Origin: Flavobacteriales bacterium
GTDB lineage: Bacteria; Bacteroidota; Bacteroidia; NS11-12g; UBA9320
NCBI GenBank assembly: GCA_020635455.1
Contig: JACJZT010000002.1
Location: forward strand, 1 to 64,000
Length of the DNA: 64,000 nucleotides
Direction: 5' to 3'
In this document: in pieces, positions 1 through 9,543 of the stretch
Position numbering within the stretch: position 1 is the first letter of the stretch
How the letters are laid out: every line of letters starts with the position of its first letter
The notes under the pieces: generated by a model
The model's input: only the letters and a program-made list of their open reading frames with translations
Databases searched by the model: none
Told to the model about the DNA's origin: nothing
Translations under genes and position numbers: made by a program

Positions 1-87
1 ATTTGCAACTTGCATCAATCCACAAGACTATTGCTGATATGCAAAAAATATTGACTTTTTAACTACAATTTGCAAAGAAGTAAATTT

Positions 88-119
88 TTTGAAATTTCAA
101 TGACTTGTTTATATCTTTG
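88..119 (+). promoter_or_regulatory. Bacteroidota-type promoter of the C1 peptidase gene
   Basis: TTTG (88-91), a 20-nt spacer and TATCTTTG (112-119) match the Bacteroidota housekeeping consensus TTTG-N19-21-TAnnTTTG. Transcription would start near 124-127. That places the upstream ATG at 105 inside the promoter and supports the ATG at 138. Confidence 0.6.
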
Positions 120-137
120 ATTAATATCATTATTCCA

Positions 138-2717
138 ATGAAAACAATTTCTTTTATCTTATTTTGCTTTCTGATTTCGAATATATGCTTTAGTCAGAAA
201 CCAGACTTAGTATTTGCAAGCTCAGATGTTAACCCTTCGACAGTAAATGTTAAAGAAAAAACTACATTGACATTTACGGTTAAAAATCAGGGGAATGCTT
301 CTGCTGGAGCATGTTATGCTTCAATTTGGCTTTCTAAAAACCAAACATTTGATGGGTCTCCAACTGATATTTATCTTACAGATCGAAATATTCCCGGACT
401 CTCAGCAGGAGCAACTAGTGGCAATTTAGGAGGTTCTTCTATTACTATCCCCACAGGGCTGCCTTCCAATGGTACATGGTATATTATGATTGGGCTTGAT
501 GCAACAAGTCTTGTTAACGAAAGCAATGAAGGAAATAACCAAATGTTTAAAACAATTGCTATCACAATACCAGATTTAATTGTGATAAATCAAAATGTTA
601 GTCAAACAAACATAACTGCAGGTTCAACGATTTCCGCTTATTGTAAGGAAGCTAACCAAGGTTCCGGTACTGTTGCTTCAAATGTAGTTTCAGTTCACTT
701 AAGTGCAAACAACATACTTACACCTGGTGCAAATGGAGATGAGTATTTAGCCGACATCAATATTTCTTCCTTTTCTGGTTCAAATTCAGCACAAGGAAGT
801 TCATCTGTAAAAATCCCTTCTACAACGCCATCTGGGAATTATTACATTTTCTTTTCTGCCGATGGAAGTCAAATAATATACGAATCTTCAGAGACAAATA
901 ATTATGCCACAGTTCAAGTAACAGTTAATGGTTGTTCTTATAATTTATCTTCTTCTACTAAAAACTTTGACTACAACGGTGGAAGTTCTAGCGTAAATAT
1001 TAATACTTCTAATGGCTGTCAGTGGACTGCATCATCTCCCCAAAATTGGATTAATATTACATCAGGATCTTCAGGCAAAGGAAATGGAACAATAAGCTAC
1101 ACGGTATCTAATAATCCTAATACTTCACCTCGATATGGAACAATTTCAGCTGGTGGTAGAACCTTGGAAATAAGCCAAGATGCACTAAGTTGCAATTATA
1201 ATTTGTCAACAAGCGGCGTTAGTTTAACTAACTCACTTACATACTCTAGCTCATTTAATGTTACCACCAATCAAGGATGTTCTTGGACTGCTTCAAGTAC
1301 AGATGATTCATGGTTACATACTAACTCGGTAGGTAATGGCGATGGAAAGATTGACTATTATGTTGATGAAAACACAAAACAAGGTTCACGATCTGCCTCA
1401 ATAATAGTTGAAAATAAGTCTTTTAATGTGTATCAACCAGGAAAAGCAAAAAACCCGGATCTTAAACCAATAGCAGTAAATTTAGTTGGGACAGAATTTA
1501 ATTGGGGTGAAGAGATTCAAGTAAACGTTGAAGTTTCAAATATTGAGGCCGCTTCAGCTGATAATTTAACTATTCGTTTTTGGATTTCCGAGAATACTGG
1601 AGGTACAATCGATAAAGACTTTTATGTTGCTCAATCGAGTCCAATTTCTATAAATGGAAATTCCACTCAAACTGTTAGTGTAAAATTTACAATTCCTAAG
1701 TGGGGAAAGTTAGCTGGTTCAAAGTACTTAAAATGCTGGGTTGATTTTATTGACAACATTAAAGAGGAAAATGAAAATAATAATATTTTACATAGTAAAA
1801 TTGAAATAACTGGACAGATATTTACTATCAATGATGAAATATCTCATTTAGCATGGCCATTCTATAATAGTTCTAACACTGGCTCAAACGGAATCCTTAA
1901 TGATAATATTCTATGGCAAGAAAACTATTCTTCAAATGGCCCTCAAAATGGAGGTTGGGGTTGGACAACGCATTCTGGACATAATAACTGGGAAAAATTC
2001 GCCCAGGATTGGTCATTAGAACAAAACACTTGTGAGAAGCATTTTTTTTCACCATTAAATGGTACCATTGTTCGAATAGTAACTAATACCTGTCTTCAAC
2101 CATGTGCGTCTTCTAATTCAAAATGTGGAAATGGATTTGGTAATCATATTGCTATACGGTCTTCCACCAATCCTAATTATTTATTTCTTGTAGGGCATTT
2201 TACAAATGCTAATTCAAAATTAAAACAAGGTGACCTCGTGGCAGTAGGTGATTTTTTAGGCGACATTGGTTCAACTGGAAATAGTTCAGGTCCGCATGCA
2301 CATGTTCAGTTAAACAAAGGACTTATTGAACAAGATTTTACATCAATTAGAAACGGCAATTATAGTATTGCAGCAGCATCAGATAATCGTTATGCGGCTG
2401 AATTCCAATTTGATGCTACTTATGGGTTTCCAATTGGTGGCGGAAATTCAAAAGTATTACCAATGAGATCTGAGAGCTTTAAAATTGTTCCGAATCCAAC
2501 ATATGGTCGGTTTACTATTTTAAATCATACACAATTTACAGGTGAAATAAGGATAACAGTACTTGATTTAATGGGAAAGTCCATTCAATACTCAACATAT
2601 CGAGATGGGGAAGAAATGCAAATAAACTTAGATACACCAAATGGAGTTTATTTGATTAGAATAGAATGTGATAATAAAGTTGGTTTTTTCAAAGTAATTA
2701 AAAATAGTGGTTTTTAA
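138..2717 (+). CDS. secreted multidomain M23 (LytM-type) metallopeptidase with T9SS sorting domain
   Basis: This 859-aa protein begins with a signal peptide (MKTISFILFCFLISNICFSQ). It then carries two CARDB-like adhesion domains (about residues 20-270), two BACON-like domains (about 270-450; each opens with CxYNLS and has a CxWTAS motif) and a further CARDB-like domain (about 450-580). An M23 peptidase domain follows at about 650-760, with a GNHI segment and the HAH motif in GPHAHVQL that normally binds zinc and activates water. The C-terminus (VPNPTYGRF to the end) is a type A T9SS sorting domain, so export to the cell surface or medium is expected. Peptidoglycan or peptide cross-link cleavage is the family role; the true substrate is unknown. 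The start at 138 is chosen because the ATG at 105 lies inside the promoter and only 138 gives a clean signal peptide. It is the only gene of cassette 1. Confidence 0.85.
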   Translation: MKTISFILFCFLISNICFSQKPDLVFASSDVNPSTVNVKEKTTLTFTVKNQGNASAGACYASIWLSKNQTFDGSPTDIYLTDRNIPGLSAGATSGNLGGSSITIPTGLPSNGTWYIMIGLDATSLVNESNEGNNQMFKTIAITIPDLIVINQNVSQTNITAGSTISAYCKEANQGSGTVASNVVSVHLSANNILTPGANGDEYLADINISSFSGSNSAQGSSSVKIPSTTPSGNYYIFFSADGSQIIYESSETNNYATVQVTVNGCSYNLSSSTKNFDYNGGSSSVNINTSNGCQWTASSPQNWINITSGSSGKGNGTISYTVSNNPNTSPRYGTISAGGRTLEISQDALSCNYNLSTSGVSLTNSLTYSSSFNVTTNQGCSWTASSTDDSWLHTNSVGNGDGKIDYYVDENTKQGSRSASIIVENKSFNVYQPGKAKNPDLKPIAVNLVGTEFNWGEEIQVNVEVSNIEAASADNLTIRFWISENTGGTIDKDFYVAQSSPISINGNSTQTVSVKFTIPKWGKLAGSKYLKCWVDFIDNIKEENENNNILHSKIEITGQIFTINDEISHLAWPFYNSSNTGSNGILNDNILWQENYSSNGPQNGGWGWTTHSGHNNWEKFAQDWSLEQNTCEKHFFSPLNGTIVRIVTNTCLQPCASSNSKCGNGFGNHIAIRSSTNPNYLFLVGHFTNANSKLKQGDLVAVGDFLGDIGSTGNSSGPHAHVQLNKGLIEQDFTSIRNGNYSIAAASDNRYAAEFQFDATYGFPIGGGNSKVLPMRSESFKIVPNPTYGRFTILNHTQFTGEIRITVLDLMGKSIQYSTYRDGEEMQINLDTPNGVYLIRIECDNKVGFFKVIKNSGF

Positions 2718-2796
2718 TTTTTGTATATTTACGTATAACTTATAGCCTATCAGCCATCTCATTGTTAAACAAATCACTAACATAAACGCAAGCGGC

Positions 2797-2924
2797 AAAT
2801 AACAGCAGTTTGGTGCCATGCGGTTTTTAGGTTAGGAATGACTTTTCTCCTAAATTATTTTTGTTTTAATCCAAAGCTTGCGTCTCCGAAAACCGCACGG
2901 ACACCAAGCTGCGGACCGTTAGGC
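2797..2924 (+). other. attC1 integron recombination site (arm family C)
   Basis: R'' is AAATAAC (2797-2803) and R' is GTTAGGC (2918-2924), with exchange expected at 2918/2919. The left arm GCAGTTTGGTGCCATGCGG is complementary to the right arm before R'. The R'' extended to GCAAATAAC is complementary to the first bases of the window (ATTTGC), so position 1 is the fourth base of the preceding R'. Promoter-like module: TTAG 2832-2835, TATTTTTG 2856-2863. Confidence 0.88.
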
Positions 2925-3311
2925 TGCATGTTGTTAAACTTATCCTTCTTCAAAGGAAGTTTGTTCTGCTTGGAGATCTTTTTCTACGTTCTTTTATTGA
3001 AGAACCCTTTGTCTAAGGGATATTTTTGTTCTGTAGTATAAACAGTTGAGCAGGGCAGAGCTTGGTTTATTTGCTTCCTCTTGAGACTTCTTCTAAATAA
3101 ATTCGTGAAGAACTTTAATCTTCCCCTAAACATAAAGGTAAAACAAACCTTGGTCAAGCAGCCCTTATGCCAACAGCTCCGCAAACTTCGCATGCTTCGT
3201 TTATGGCATAAGTTCAACTTTTACCTTACGGACTTTCGTGAGAAGAAATTCTCCTATGCTCAAACTAAGACAAACTCAGAACTGGTGCTACCTTGAACGT
3301 TTTTTCACGCC
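2919..3311. repeat. 393-bp cassette body, copy 1 of 3 (cassette 2), no clear gene
   Basis: The body between G^TT of attC1 and R'' of attC2 recurs, with the same length and no net indel, at 36734-37126 and 38345-38737. The 3' half (from about 3128) is identical to copy 2, while the 5' half differs by scattered substitutions. A 63-codon frame from GTG 3105 to 3296 would encode a very basic peptide. It has no good start, and substitutions among the copies are a mixture of silent and replacement changes, so I do not call it a gene. Several hairpins can be drawn in the 3' half: CTTATGCC/GGCATAAG, GAGAA-GAAA-TTCTC with a GNRA-type loop, and AAGGT/ACCTT. A non-coding RNA or a regulatory cassette is possible. 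Confidence 0.8.
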
Positions 3312-3440
3312 GCCTAACAGCACCTACAAAAGACGCTTGTTTTATCTGTTTGGAAAGCTTCATCTTCGGTCGTAACTTTGTCTAAGGACAATGCTTAACG
3401 TCTCCGGAAACGCGCCTCTTGTAGCTGCAGACCGTTATGC
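3312..3440 (+). other. attC2 integron recombination site (arm family B)
   Basis: R'' GCCTAAC (3312-3318) is the complement of the cassette's own start GTTAGGC. R' is GTTATGC (3434-3440). The left arm is GCACCTACAAAAGACGC. Promoter-like module: TTTG 3349-3352, 20 nt, TAACTTTG 3373-3380. Confidence 0.9.
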
Positions 3441-3507
3441 CCAAGCTTGAAAAACTACACACCTTCAAATTGAGTTATGTTGATTATCGTTTTACCTGAT
3501 TTTATAA

Positions 3508-6500
3508 TCATTGGTTTACAATTATCGGATAACAATACATTTTATTATCCATTAAGATTTTGATTAAATAAACGCCTTTGGTTAAATCCAATTCGAATTG
3601 TCTTTTGGATTGATCTGTCATTACTTCATAAATTGTTTGTCCAACTGAATTATATATTCGAATATTCATGCTTTTCGCATGGTTATTTGTTTCAATTGTA
3701 AAACTTCCTGTATTCGGATTTGGATAAATACGCACTTGGTTTTCATCGTTCAGGGCTTTAACCGAGCCGGTTATCAGAATATCCTGACAGGTTTGCGAGA
3801 AGCAATCTGCCAGGTTGCTTATTTTTAAACAAGCGGTGTATTTGCCGGAAGGGAATTTGTCGTAATAATAAGTGGTCTGAGGGTCTGTCGTATTTCGGGT
3901 TCCTCCGTCGCCAAAATCCCAGGCATACAAGGAGGCATTGGTTTGTTTGGCATTAAATAGGACCTGAGTGCCTGAGGTGGTATAGCTAAAGTTTGAATTG
4001 GGAACTTCATGAACGGTTACGGCTTTGATGATGGAATCTGAACATCCGCTTTGTGCAAGCAGTTTTACATTAAAGGTGGTGGAACCTGAAATGGAATACA
4101 GATGTTCAGGAGAAACAGAATCTGAGGTTTGTCCATCGCCAAAACTCCATTTATAGCTTAAAGCGCCTTTCGACAAATTGTTAAAAATAACCACAGAATC
4201 TTCACACACATCGTTTGCTGAAAAATCTGCTTTGGCCTGTAAAAGTACTTCAACCTCTTTGCTGATGTTATCTGTGCATCCATCTTGAGTGGTAAGTTGC
4301 AGTTGCACCTGATTTTTACCTGCTGATAATGTTTTAACCGGATTTTTCTGGTTTGACGAATCGCCATGAAACTGCCAGGTGTATTTTGTAATGCCGGGTG
4401 CCTTTCCGGTAAAGGTAAACGAAACAGGAGTATTGCTGCAGGTAATTCCCCAGGTAAAATCCGCTTGCGGACTTGGAACCACTAGTATATTTCTTAACAC
4501 AGAATCGGGATAGGGACTGCAATGATCGTTTACCATAAGTTTTAGCTTTTTTGTTTCGCCTGCAGAAGAAAAAAATATGCTTGTTTGTAAATCAAAGGTA
4601 TCGGCAGTTGAAACCAGGCTGTTGTCTAAATACCATTCAAATTGATAATCTGAACCCTTTCCTCCCTGTGCAGTTGAGAATAGATGAAGGGTATTGCCAA
4701 AACACAAAAGGGTATCGTTTAATTTGCTTGTATTATGGATCATTTCGCCTTTTAAAACAGGGTTCACAGTAATGTGGAACAAACCGGTATCAGCTAAATA
4801 CAGGCAACCGTCATTTACAGTAAGCTGTATGCTTGTATTCTTAAGTGCTGTAATGTTTAAGGTATCCGATAAGGAAAGTATCTTATTATTGGTTATATCC
4901 TTCCATTGCCAAATGTACTTGGCAAAGTTTCCACCGGAAGCACTTGCCGAATAGCTCAGTTTTGTACCTGCACAAACCAGGGTGTCTGATATTTTTTGCT
5001 TTAGCTTAGGGGCTGAGTTCATTCGTATGGTGATATAAGCCGTGTCCGATTTTGAACTGCATTCATCGCGAAGTATAATCGCTAATTTTTCGGATGAATT
5101 TAATTGAACATCGGGCACAAAGGTCAAAGAATCCAAATAGGCATATTCTCCGGATTTTAGTAAAAACCATTTTGAGGGTGTAACATAATACCAGGACCAA
5201 TGAAAATTTGAATCACCGCCTACAAATTTTACATGTATTCTTAGCAGATTACTATTGCAAACAGTAGTGTCACTTTTTAAAAGTGCCTTTGGTAAAGGTT
5301 TTACAAATACCTGCTTAAACGCTGTATCCTTTTTACCACAACCATTTAAATCAGAAATTATAATACGATATACCGTATTTTCATTTGGCCATACAATCGG
5401 TTTTCTAACTGATGTATTATTTATATGATAATTTGGAGACCAATGCCAAACACTTCCTCCAAGACTTCTAATTTGTATACTATCTCCATTGCATATTGTC
5501 TCAGCTGGACCTGGCTCTGCTTTGTCTTGGGAAAATATAAGTAACCTTAAAGTATCAATTCTATAAAAACTTTGAACTTCAGGAAAGGTGCTACTAATTC
5601 TAATTCGATACTTGTTTGAAGTAGGAACTTTTACTTGTGGTAATATTCCAATTATTTCTCCACTGGAATTACTTTTTATTCGTCCAATTTCTCTTGCAAT
5701 TGTATCAAAATTTCCATCTTCATCACTTAATTCTGCAATAAAATAATTTAAGGTATCGAAAATACCATAAATCGAATAAGGTACAAAAATTGTATCACCA
5801 GCGCAATAGGGTCCTTTTTTAATATCTCCTCTATAAATTGAATTATCTGAAAGTTTTGTTAACCACCCATCTTTAGATCCAACTGGTTTTTGCTTATAAT
5901 TGCTAAATTTTAATTCATTCTTAAATTGGCCACATCCAAATACAAATTTACCTGAAATTGCATCTAAATCTGAAAATCCTGCACCATCGGAACTGCCATT
6001 GACAGCCCAAATAATGTTTCCCATATAGTCCAATTTGAACATAAAAACATCACCTCCTGAACCTGATGGTGTTAAACTAAAACTTCCCATTTTTATTTTA
6101 CTATAGAGTCTTCCACCAAAATAAATGTAACCTTCATTGGTAATTGATAAATCAGTTATTGCAGAACTTCTTGAAGTGTCAATAAGCACGGGTTGGATAT
6201 ACCATTTATTGTAAAGTTTATTGTCAAATGCTATGATCGTAAAGCTGTACTTTCCAGAATTCGAATTAAACTGTGACTTAATTACTTTATTGTTTAGAAT
6301 TAAATTGTCACTACCAACTATAGCCATATATATTAAATTTCCATCAGTGGACAATGTTCTTATTTTAGAGAAAATAGAACTATTTAACCTAATTTGGTTA
6401 AGGAAATTTCCAGTTGAATCCAATTTGGCTAAATATCCACCTGAAGATATCGAATCTTTACCAATCCACGTGTAATATTCTACATCATAGGCGATAAAAA

Positions 6501-7224
6501 AATTATTCTTCACGAATTCAATCCCTTCAATAATAATGTAATCCTTATTTTGAATACTTTTGTTTATAAAATTACTCCAAACTATTTTTCCGTCAACTTT
6601 CTCAATTTCACCGAATAAAAAATTATTTCCATTCGGATTAAAGTAATATTTTTTATTACCTATTGAAGTGGTATCGTTAACTCTACAAATAAATAATATT
6701 TTACCTTGTGAATATTGAATTTTATAGCTAGAAGTGGACTTGGTCCCATATTGTTTAACCCAAACTAATTTTAATTCAGCATCATATTTTGCAATAAAAA
6801 AGCCCCCATTTGAAGAATTTAAAGTAATAGTATCAAATATACCATTAACGGTTCCTGAAACATAAAAGTTACCACTATCATCTCGACACATACTTCGTGG
6901 AAACGAACTTGAAAATATGTGTCTAACATTTGTTACAACACCTTGGCTATCCAGTTTAACAATGAATATTACCGGAGGTTTATTCTTTTGTTGTACATGT
7001 ATATAGCTACCCATAAGTAAAGTGTCTGTATATTGACTATTGTTTTCATATTGAAGTAAAATACTACAATTACCACTTTTTTCAGCACTAACCTGTTGAA
7101 TTAGAATTTCACCCTGATTCGTACCAAAGGATTTAAGGTATTTGAAATTTTGTGATAAGACATTTTGTGCCTGAAATGTTAAGACCCAAAATATCACATG
7201 AGAATATTTTATTAAAAAATTCAT
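3508..7224 (-). CDS. giant secreted PKD-domain protein with T9SS sorting domain (G1)
   Basis: This 1238-aa protein has a signal peptide (to about residue 25) and a variable N-terminal region (about 26-460) of short beta-rich repeats of the type AKYDAELKLVWVKQYG, as in SBBP/beta-propeller proteins. A conserved module starting PYCAGD follows near 470, then Ig/PKD-like domains. The last two PKD domains have the classical WSFGDG and WDFGDG motifs (about 1000-1150). A type A sorting domain (YPNPNTGSF onward) ends the protein. Secretion by T9SS and surface or extracellular adhesion is the likely role; no catalytic site is seen. It is the second gene of a two-gene reverse-strand unit in cassette 3, 9 bp after the 512-aa secreted protein. 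The C-terminal half is nearly identical to G5 (59752-63507), while the N-terminal half is not. Confidence 0.85.
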   Translation of the reverse strand: MNFLIKYSHVIFWVLTFQAQNVLSQNFKYLKSFGTNQGEILIQQVSAEKSGNCSILLQYENNSQYTDTLLMGSYIHVQQKNKPPVIFIVKLDSQGVVTNVRHIFSSSFPRSMCRDDSGNFYVSGTVNGIFDTITLNSSNGGFFIAKYDAELKLVWVKQYGTKSTSSYKIQYSQGKILFICRVNDTTSIGNKKYYFNPNGNNFLFGEIEKVDGKIVWSNFINKSIQNKDYIIIEGIEFVKNNFFIAYDVEYYTWIGKDSISSGGYLAKLDSTGNFLNQIRLNSSIFSKIRTLSTDGNLIYMAIVGSDNLILNNKVIKSQFNSNSGKYSFTIIAFDNKLYNKWYIQPVLIDTSRSSAITDLSITNEGYIYFGGRLYSKIKMGSFSLTPSGSGGDVFMFKLDYMGNIIWAVNGSSDGAGFSDLDAISGKFVFGCGQFKNELKFSNYKQKPVGSKDGWLTKLSDNSIYRGDIKKGPYCAGDTIFVPYSIYGIFDTLNYFIAELSDEDGNFDTIAREIGRIKSNSSGEIIGILPQVKVPTSNKYRIRISSTFPEVQSFYRIDTLRLLIFSQDKAEPGPAETICNGDSIQIRSLGGSVWHWSPNYHINNTSVRKPIVWPNENTVYRIIISDLNGCGKKDTAFKQVFVKPLPKALLKSDTTVCNSNLLRIHVKFVGGDSNFHWSWYYVTPSKWFLLKSGEYAYLDSLTFVPDVQLNSSEKLAIILRDECSSKSDTAYITIRMNSAPKLKQKISDTLVCAGTKLSYSASASGGNFAKYIWQWKDITNNKILSLSDTLNITALKNTSIQLTVNDGCLYLADTGLFHITVNPVLKGEMIHNTSKLNDTLLCFGNTLHLFSTAQGGKGSDYQFEWYLDNSLVSTADTFDLQTSIFFSSAGETKKLKLMVNDHCSPYPDSVLRNILVVPSPQADFTWGITCSNTPVSFTFTGKAPGITKYTWQFHGDSSNQKNPVKTLSAGKNQVQLQLTTQDGCTDNISKEVEVLLQAKADFSANDVCEDSVVIFNNLSKGALSYKWSFGDGQTSDSVSPEHLYSISGSTTFNVKLLAQSGCSDSIIKAVTVHEVPNSNFSYTTSGTQVLFNAKQTNASLYAWDFGDGGTRNTTDPQTTYYYDKFPSGKYTACLKISNLADCFSQTCQDILITGSVKALNDENQVRIYPNPNTGSFTIETNNHAKSMNIRIYNSVGQTIYEVMTDQSKRQFELDLTKGVYLIKILMDNKMYCYPIIVNQ

Positions 7225-7233
7225 TTATTCTAC

Positions 7234-8772
7234 TCATTGCCCACAATCAAAATCAAAATATCCCTGAGTGTCATAAAATGGATCATAGTCGTCTTCATCA
7301 CATACGATAACATTATCATTAGAAACATCACTATGAGAAACCATATTTAAGTCATTATCATTTGGTGAACCAATGTCAAGATTTCCGCAAGTAAAATTAT
7401 CAGTGAAGGCAAATTGCTTAAATCTATAATAGCTAGCAACACCTACCTTTCCCATATCATGTGATATTGTAACAAATTCATTAGAACCAGAGACTCTTGG
7501 TACAGTGTTACTCGGTGGCCATATTGGACTATAAATATCACCATTACATAAACTAGTGGTAGGATTCGCAAATAAACCAACAGTACCGTAATAATGATCG
7601 GTTTGATAAAGATAAGTTGAAGAAATTGTTCCAGTTGAAGGAACAATTACAAAGCTGAAAGGCATGTCAAAAACATGAGGTGAACCAGGATAACTAATTC
7701 TTTGAAATTTACCGCTAACAAATAACTTATCATCAGTCCTAAAGTATAAATTTTGAATAAATGGGTATTCTGTATTTATATTACCTGAAGGGGTAGCTGC
7801 ACTTCCATTTACCTTTAATGAAGAATTAGAAACGGGTGAGTATTTTAAAGTTTTTCCTGAAACAAAATTTCCTCCTCTATCATAAAAAGCCAACTGCCCA
7901 GCAGTACTTCCAGACTCCGCATTCATTCCAATCGCAATATAATCATCATTTATTGCCATTCGTGAAGCTAAATAATTACCAGAATATTCACACTTTTGCC
8001 ACACAAATGCACCAGTATTTAAATTTAATTTTGCCAATACGATTCTGGATTTTGTGTATGTTGTACTACATTGTTCAGTTACACTTCCTAAAATTATTGC
8101 TGTATCATCATCAATAATTAGAGCATCCTGTATTATATCAAATCTCTGGTAACTTCCACTTGGATTGTATCCATAAACAAATCTCATATATGTTAATGCC
8201 AAAGAGGAATTTGTTTTGATTATTAAGCCTGTCATAGAGGAAGAAGTCAATGAAAAATCTTTATTTGTACTTCCACAAAATAGAAAATCATCGTTTGGCA
8301 ATTGATCAACGTCTGTAAAGTAACCGTCTATGTCAAATATTTTGAATATTCCAGAAGAAGGATCTAATACTTCATCTGTTGTCATGACAAATGGGTGAAA
8401 TAAAACAGATGAATTCCTATCATACACGTATCCTACTATTATGTATCCATCATCGCTGTTTAAAGGTACAATTTTCATTGGTTGGAAATTGTAATTATCA
8501 TAGTAATCAGATAAATGATAAAACACACTGGTATATAATGTGCCATCATCTAAAACAAAAACAGCTTCCATTTTCTCATTTGGTGAAGTTCCTGTAGTTG
8601 AGCATACTCCTACATAGTCATAATCTTCACTTATTGAGGTACATGAAACCATTTCAGATTTTTCATAATCATGTGAACCATTAACCAAGCCATGTCTTTC
8701 ATCAAAGGCTTGCCCAAAATTGTAAGAATTGTTAAGCAATAAACCGCAGCAGACTAAATAAAACTTTTTCAT
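7234..8772 (-). CDS. secreted protein of unknown function, 512 aa
   Basis: An N-terminal signal peptide (MKKFYLVCCGLLLNNSYNFG) is followed by a beta-rich region with repeated short stretches such as FVWQKCEYSG. The overall look is that of the N-terminal beta-propeller part of the giant proteins. It has no PKD domain and no T9SS sorting domain; the acidic C-terminus ends in FDFDCGQ. It lies directly upstream of G1 on the same strand and is probably co-transcribed with it. Other giant-protein units have a much shorter Cys-rich secreted protein in this position. I do not recognise a family. Confidence 0.75.
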   Translation of the reverse strand: MKKFYLVCCGLLLNNSYNFGQAFDERHGLVNGSHDYEKSEMVSCTSISEDYDYVGVCSTTGTSPNEKMEAVFVLDDGTLYTSVFYHLSDYYDNYNFQPMKIVPLNSDDGYIIVGYVYDRNSSVLFHPFVMTTDEVLDPSSGIFKIFDIDGYFTDVDQLPNDDFLFCGSTNKDFSLTSSSMTGLIIKTNSSLALTYMRFVYGYNPSGSYQRFDIIQDALIIDDDTAIILGSVTEQCSTTYTKSRIVLAKLNLNTGAFVWQKCEYSGNYLASRMAINDDYIAIGMNAESGSTAGQLAFYDRGGNFVSGKTLKYSPVSNSSLKVNGSAATPSGNINTEYPFIQNLYFRTDDKLFVSGKFQRISYPGSPHVFDMPFSFVIVPSTGTISSTYLYQTDHYYGTVGLFANPTTSLCNGDIYSPIWPPSNTVPRVSGSNEFVTISHDMGKVGVASYYRFKQFAFTDNFTCGNLDIGSPNDNDLNMVSHSDVSNDNVIVCDEDDYDPFYDTQGYFDFDCGQ

Positions 8773-8813
8773 GATAGTAAAATTTAATTATAGCTTATTC
8801 ATGAAGGCGAAGA

Positions 8814-8821
8814 CAAATATA
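8814..8821 (-). promoter_or_regulatory. possible -7 element (TATATTTG) upstream of the 512-aa gene
   Basis: On the minus strand TATATTTG lies about 42 nt before the start codon at 8772 and matches TAnnTTTG. I see no good TTTG at 19-21 nt upstream, so the call rests on the -7 element alone. Confidence 0.35.
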
Positions 8822-8943
8822 TAAAAATTAAGTTAAAACTTAAGTCACAACTGTCCAAAACTTTTAAAATTTGCATAGTAGTTCCTTGTGCATCAAGGTT
8901 TTCATGATGCAATTTAGCAATTTTCAAAATCAATCACTCTTTT

Positions 8944-9241
8944 TTAGGTGAACAGACTTTTCGGAATGTTTTCAGTTTGCAGATATTTTGGGATAAACCG
9001 TTCATTCAAATAGTCGTAAAGTGGCATTTTAACAAATAGATTCAGCCTCAGGAAAGCCACCAAATTGGACAGATGCCATTTGTATTTAGCTATTTGTTGC
9101 ATTGCTTCTAACAATAGCATTGTGGTCAGGGCAATCCATAACTATACTCTGACTGCATTTTCACTGGTTCTCGTAAAAGATTTATCCTGAGTTCTCTTTC
9201 AGTTGTTTAAAGAAACTTTGTATATGCCAGTGCAAGCCAGG
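8944..9241 (-). pseudogene. C-terminal remnant of an IS4-family transposase
   Basis: Translation of the minus strand gives WHIQSFFKQLKENSG, a stop, then KSFTRTSENAV, another stop, then LWIALTTMLLLEAMQQ and an open run to a terminal TAA at 8944-8946. The order WxIxxFFKxLKxN, then SENA, then IWIAL is the end of Bacteroidota IS4-family DDE transposases, just after the catalytic Glu. The first two-thirds of the gene are missing. The fragment stops exactly where R'' of attC3 begins, so the cassette appears to have been trimmed at, or rebuilt on, its attC. It is not functional. Confidence 0.75.
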
Positions 9242-9370
9242 GCATAACAGCAGTTTGGTGCCATGCGGATTTTTAGGTTAGGAAAGTCTTTTCTCCTAAC
9301 TTATTTTTGTCTTAATCCAAAGCCTGCATCACCGAAAACCGCACGGGCACCAAGCTGCAGACCGTTACCA
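9242..9370 (+). other. attC3 integron recombination site (arm family C)
   Basis: R'' GCATAAC (9242-9248; extended GGGCATAAC) is the complement of cassette 3's start GTTATGCCC about 5.8 kb away. R' is GTTACCA (9364-9370). Promoter-like module: TTAG 9278-9281, 20 nt, TATTTTTG 9302-9309. Confidence 0.9.
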
Positions 9371-9543
9371 GCAACCACAAACAACCTTTCCAATCATTAC
9401 AATTTTTGAATCCGACAAATCGTCAATCCAAATATTATAAAGCAAAAACTACGAGCATTGAAATTTTAGGGTTATAAAGTAGATATTGTTCGAATTATTA
9501 TTATACTTTTGAAATGGTAAGAAATATAAAAATAAATAAAAAT

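Noticed and set aside
105..137. Upstream ATG of the M23 peptidase gene.
   Set aside because: It lies inside the -33/-7 promoter (88-119) and would spoil the signal peptide.
3105..3296. Basic 63-codon frame in the triplicated cassette body (also in copies 2 and 3).
   Set aside because: GTG start without context, and substitutions among copies are not biased to silent positions; kept only as a possibility.
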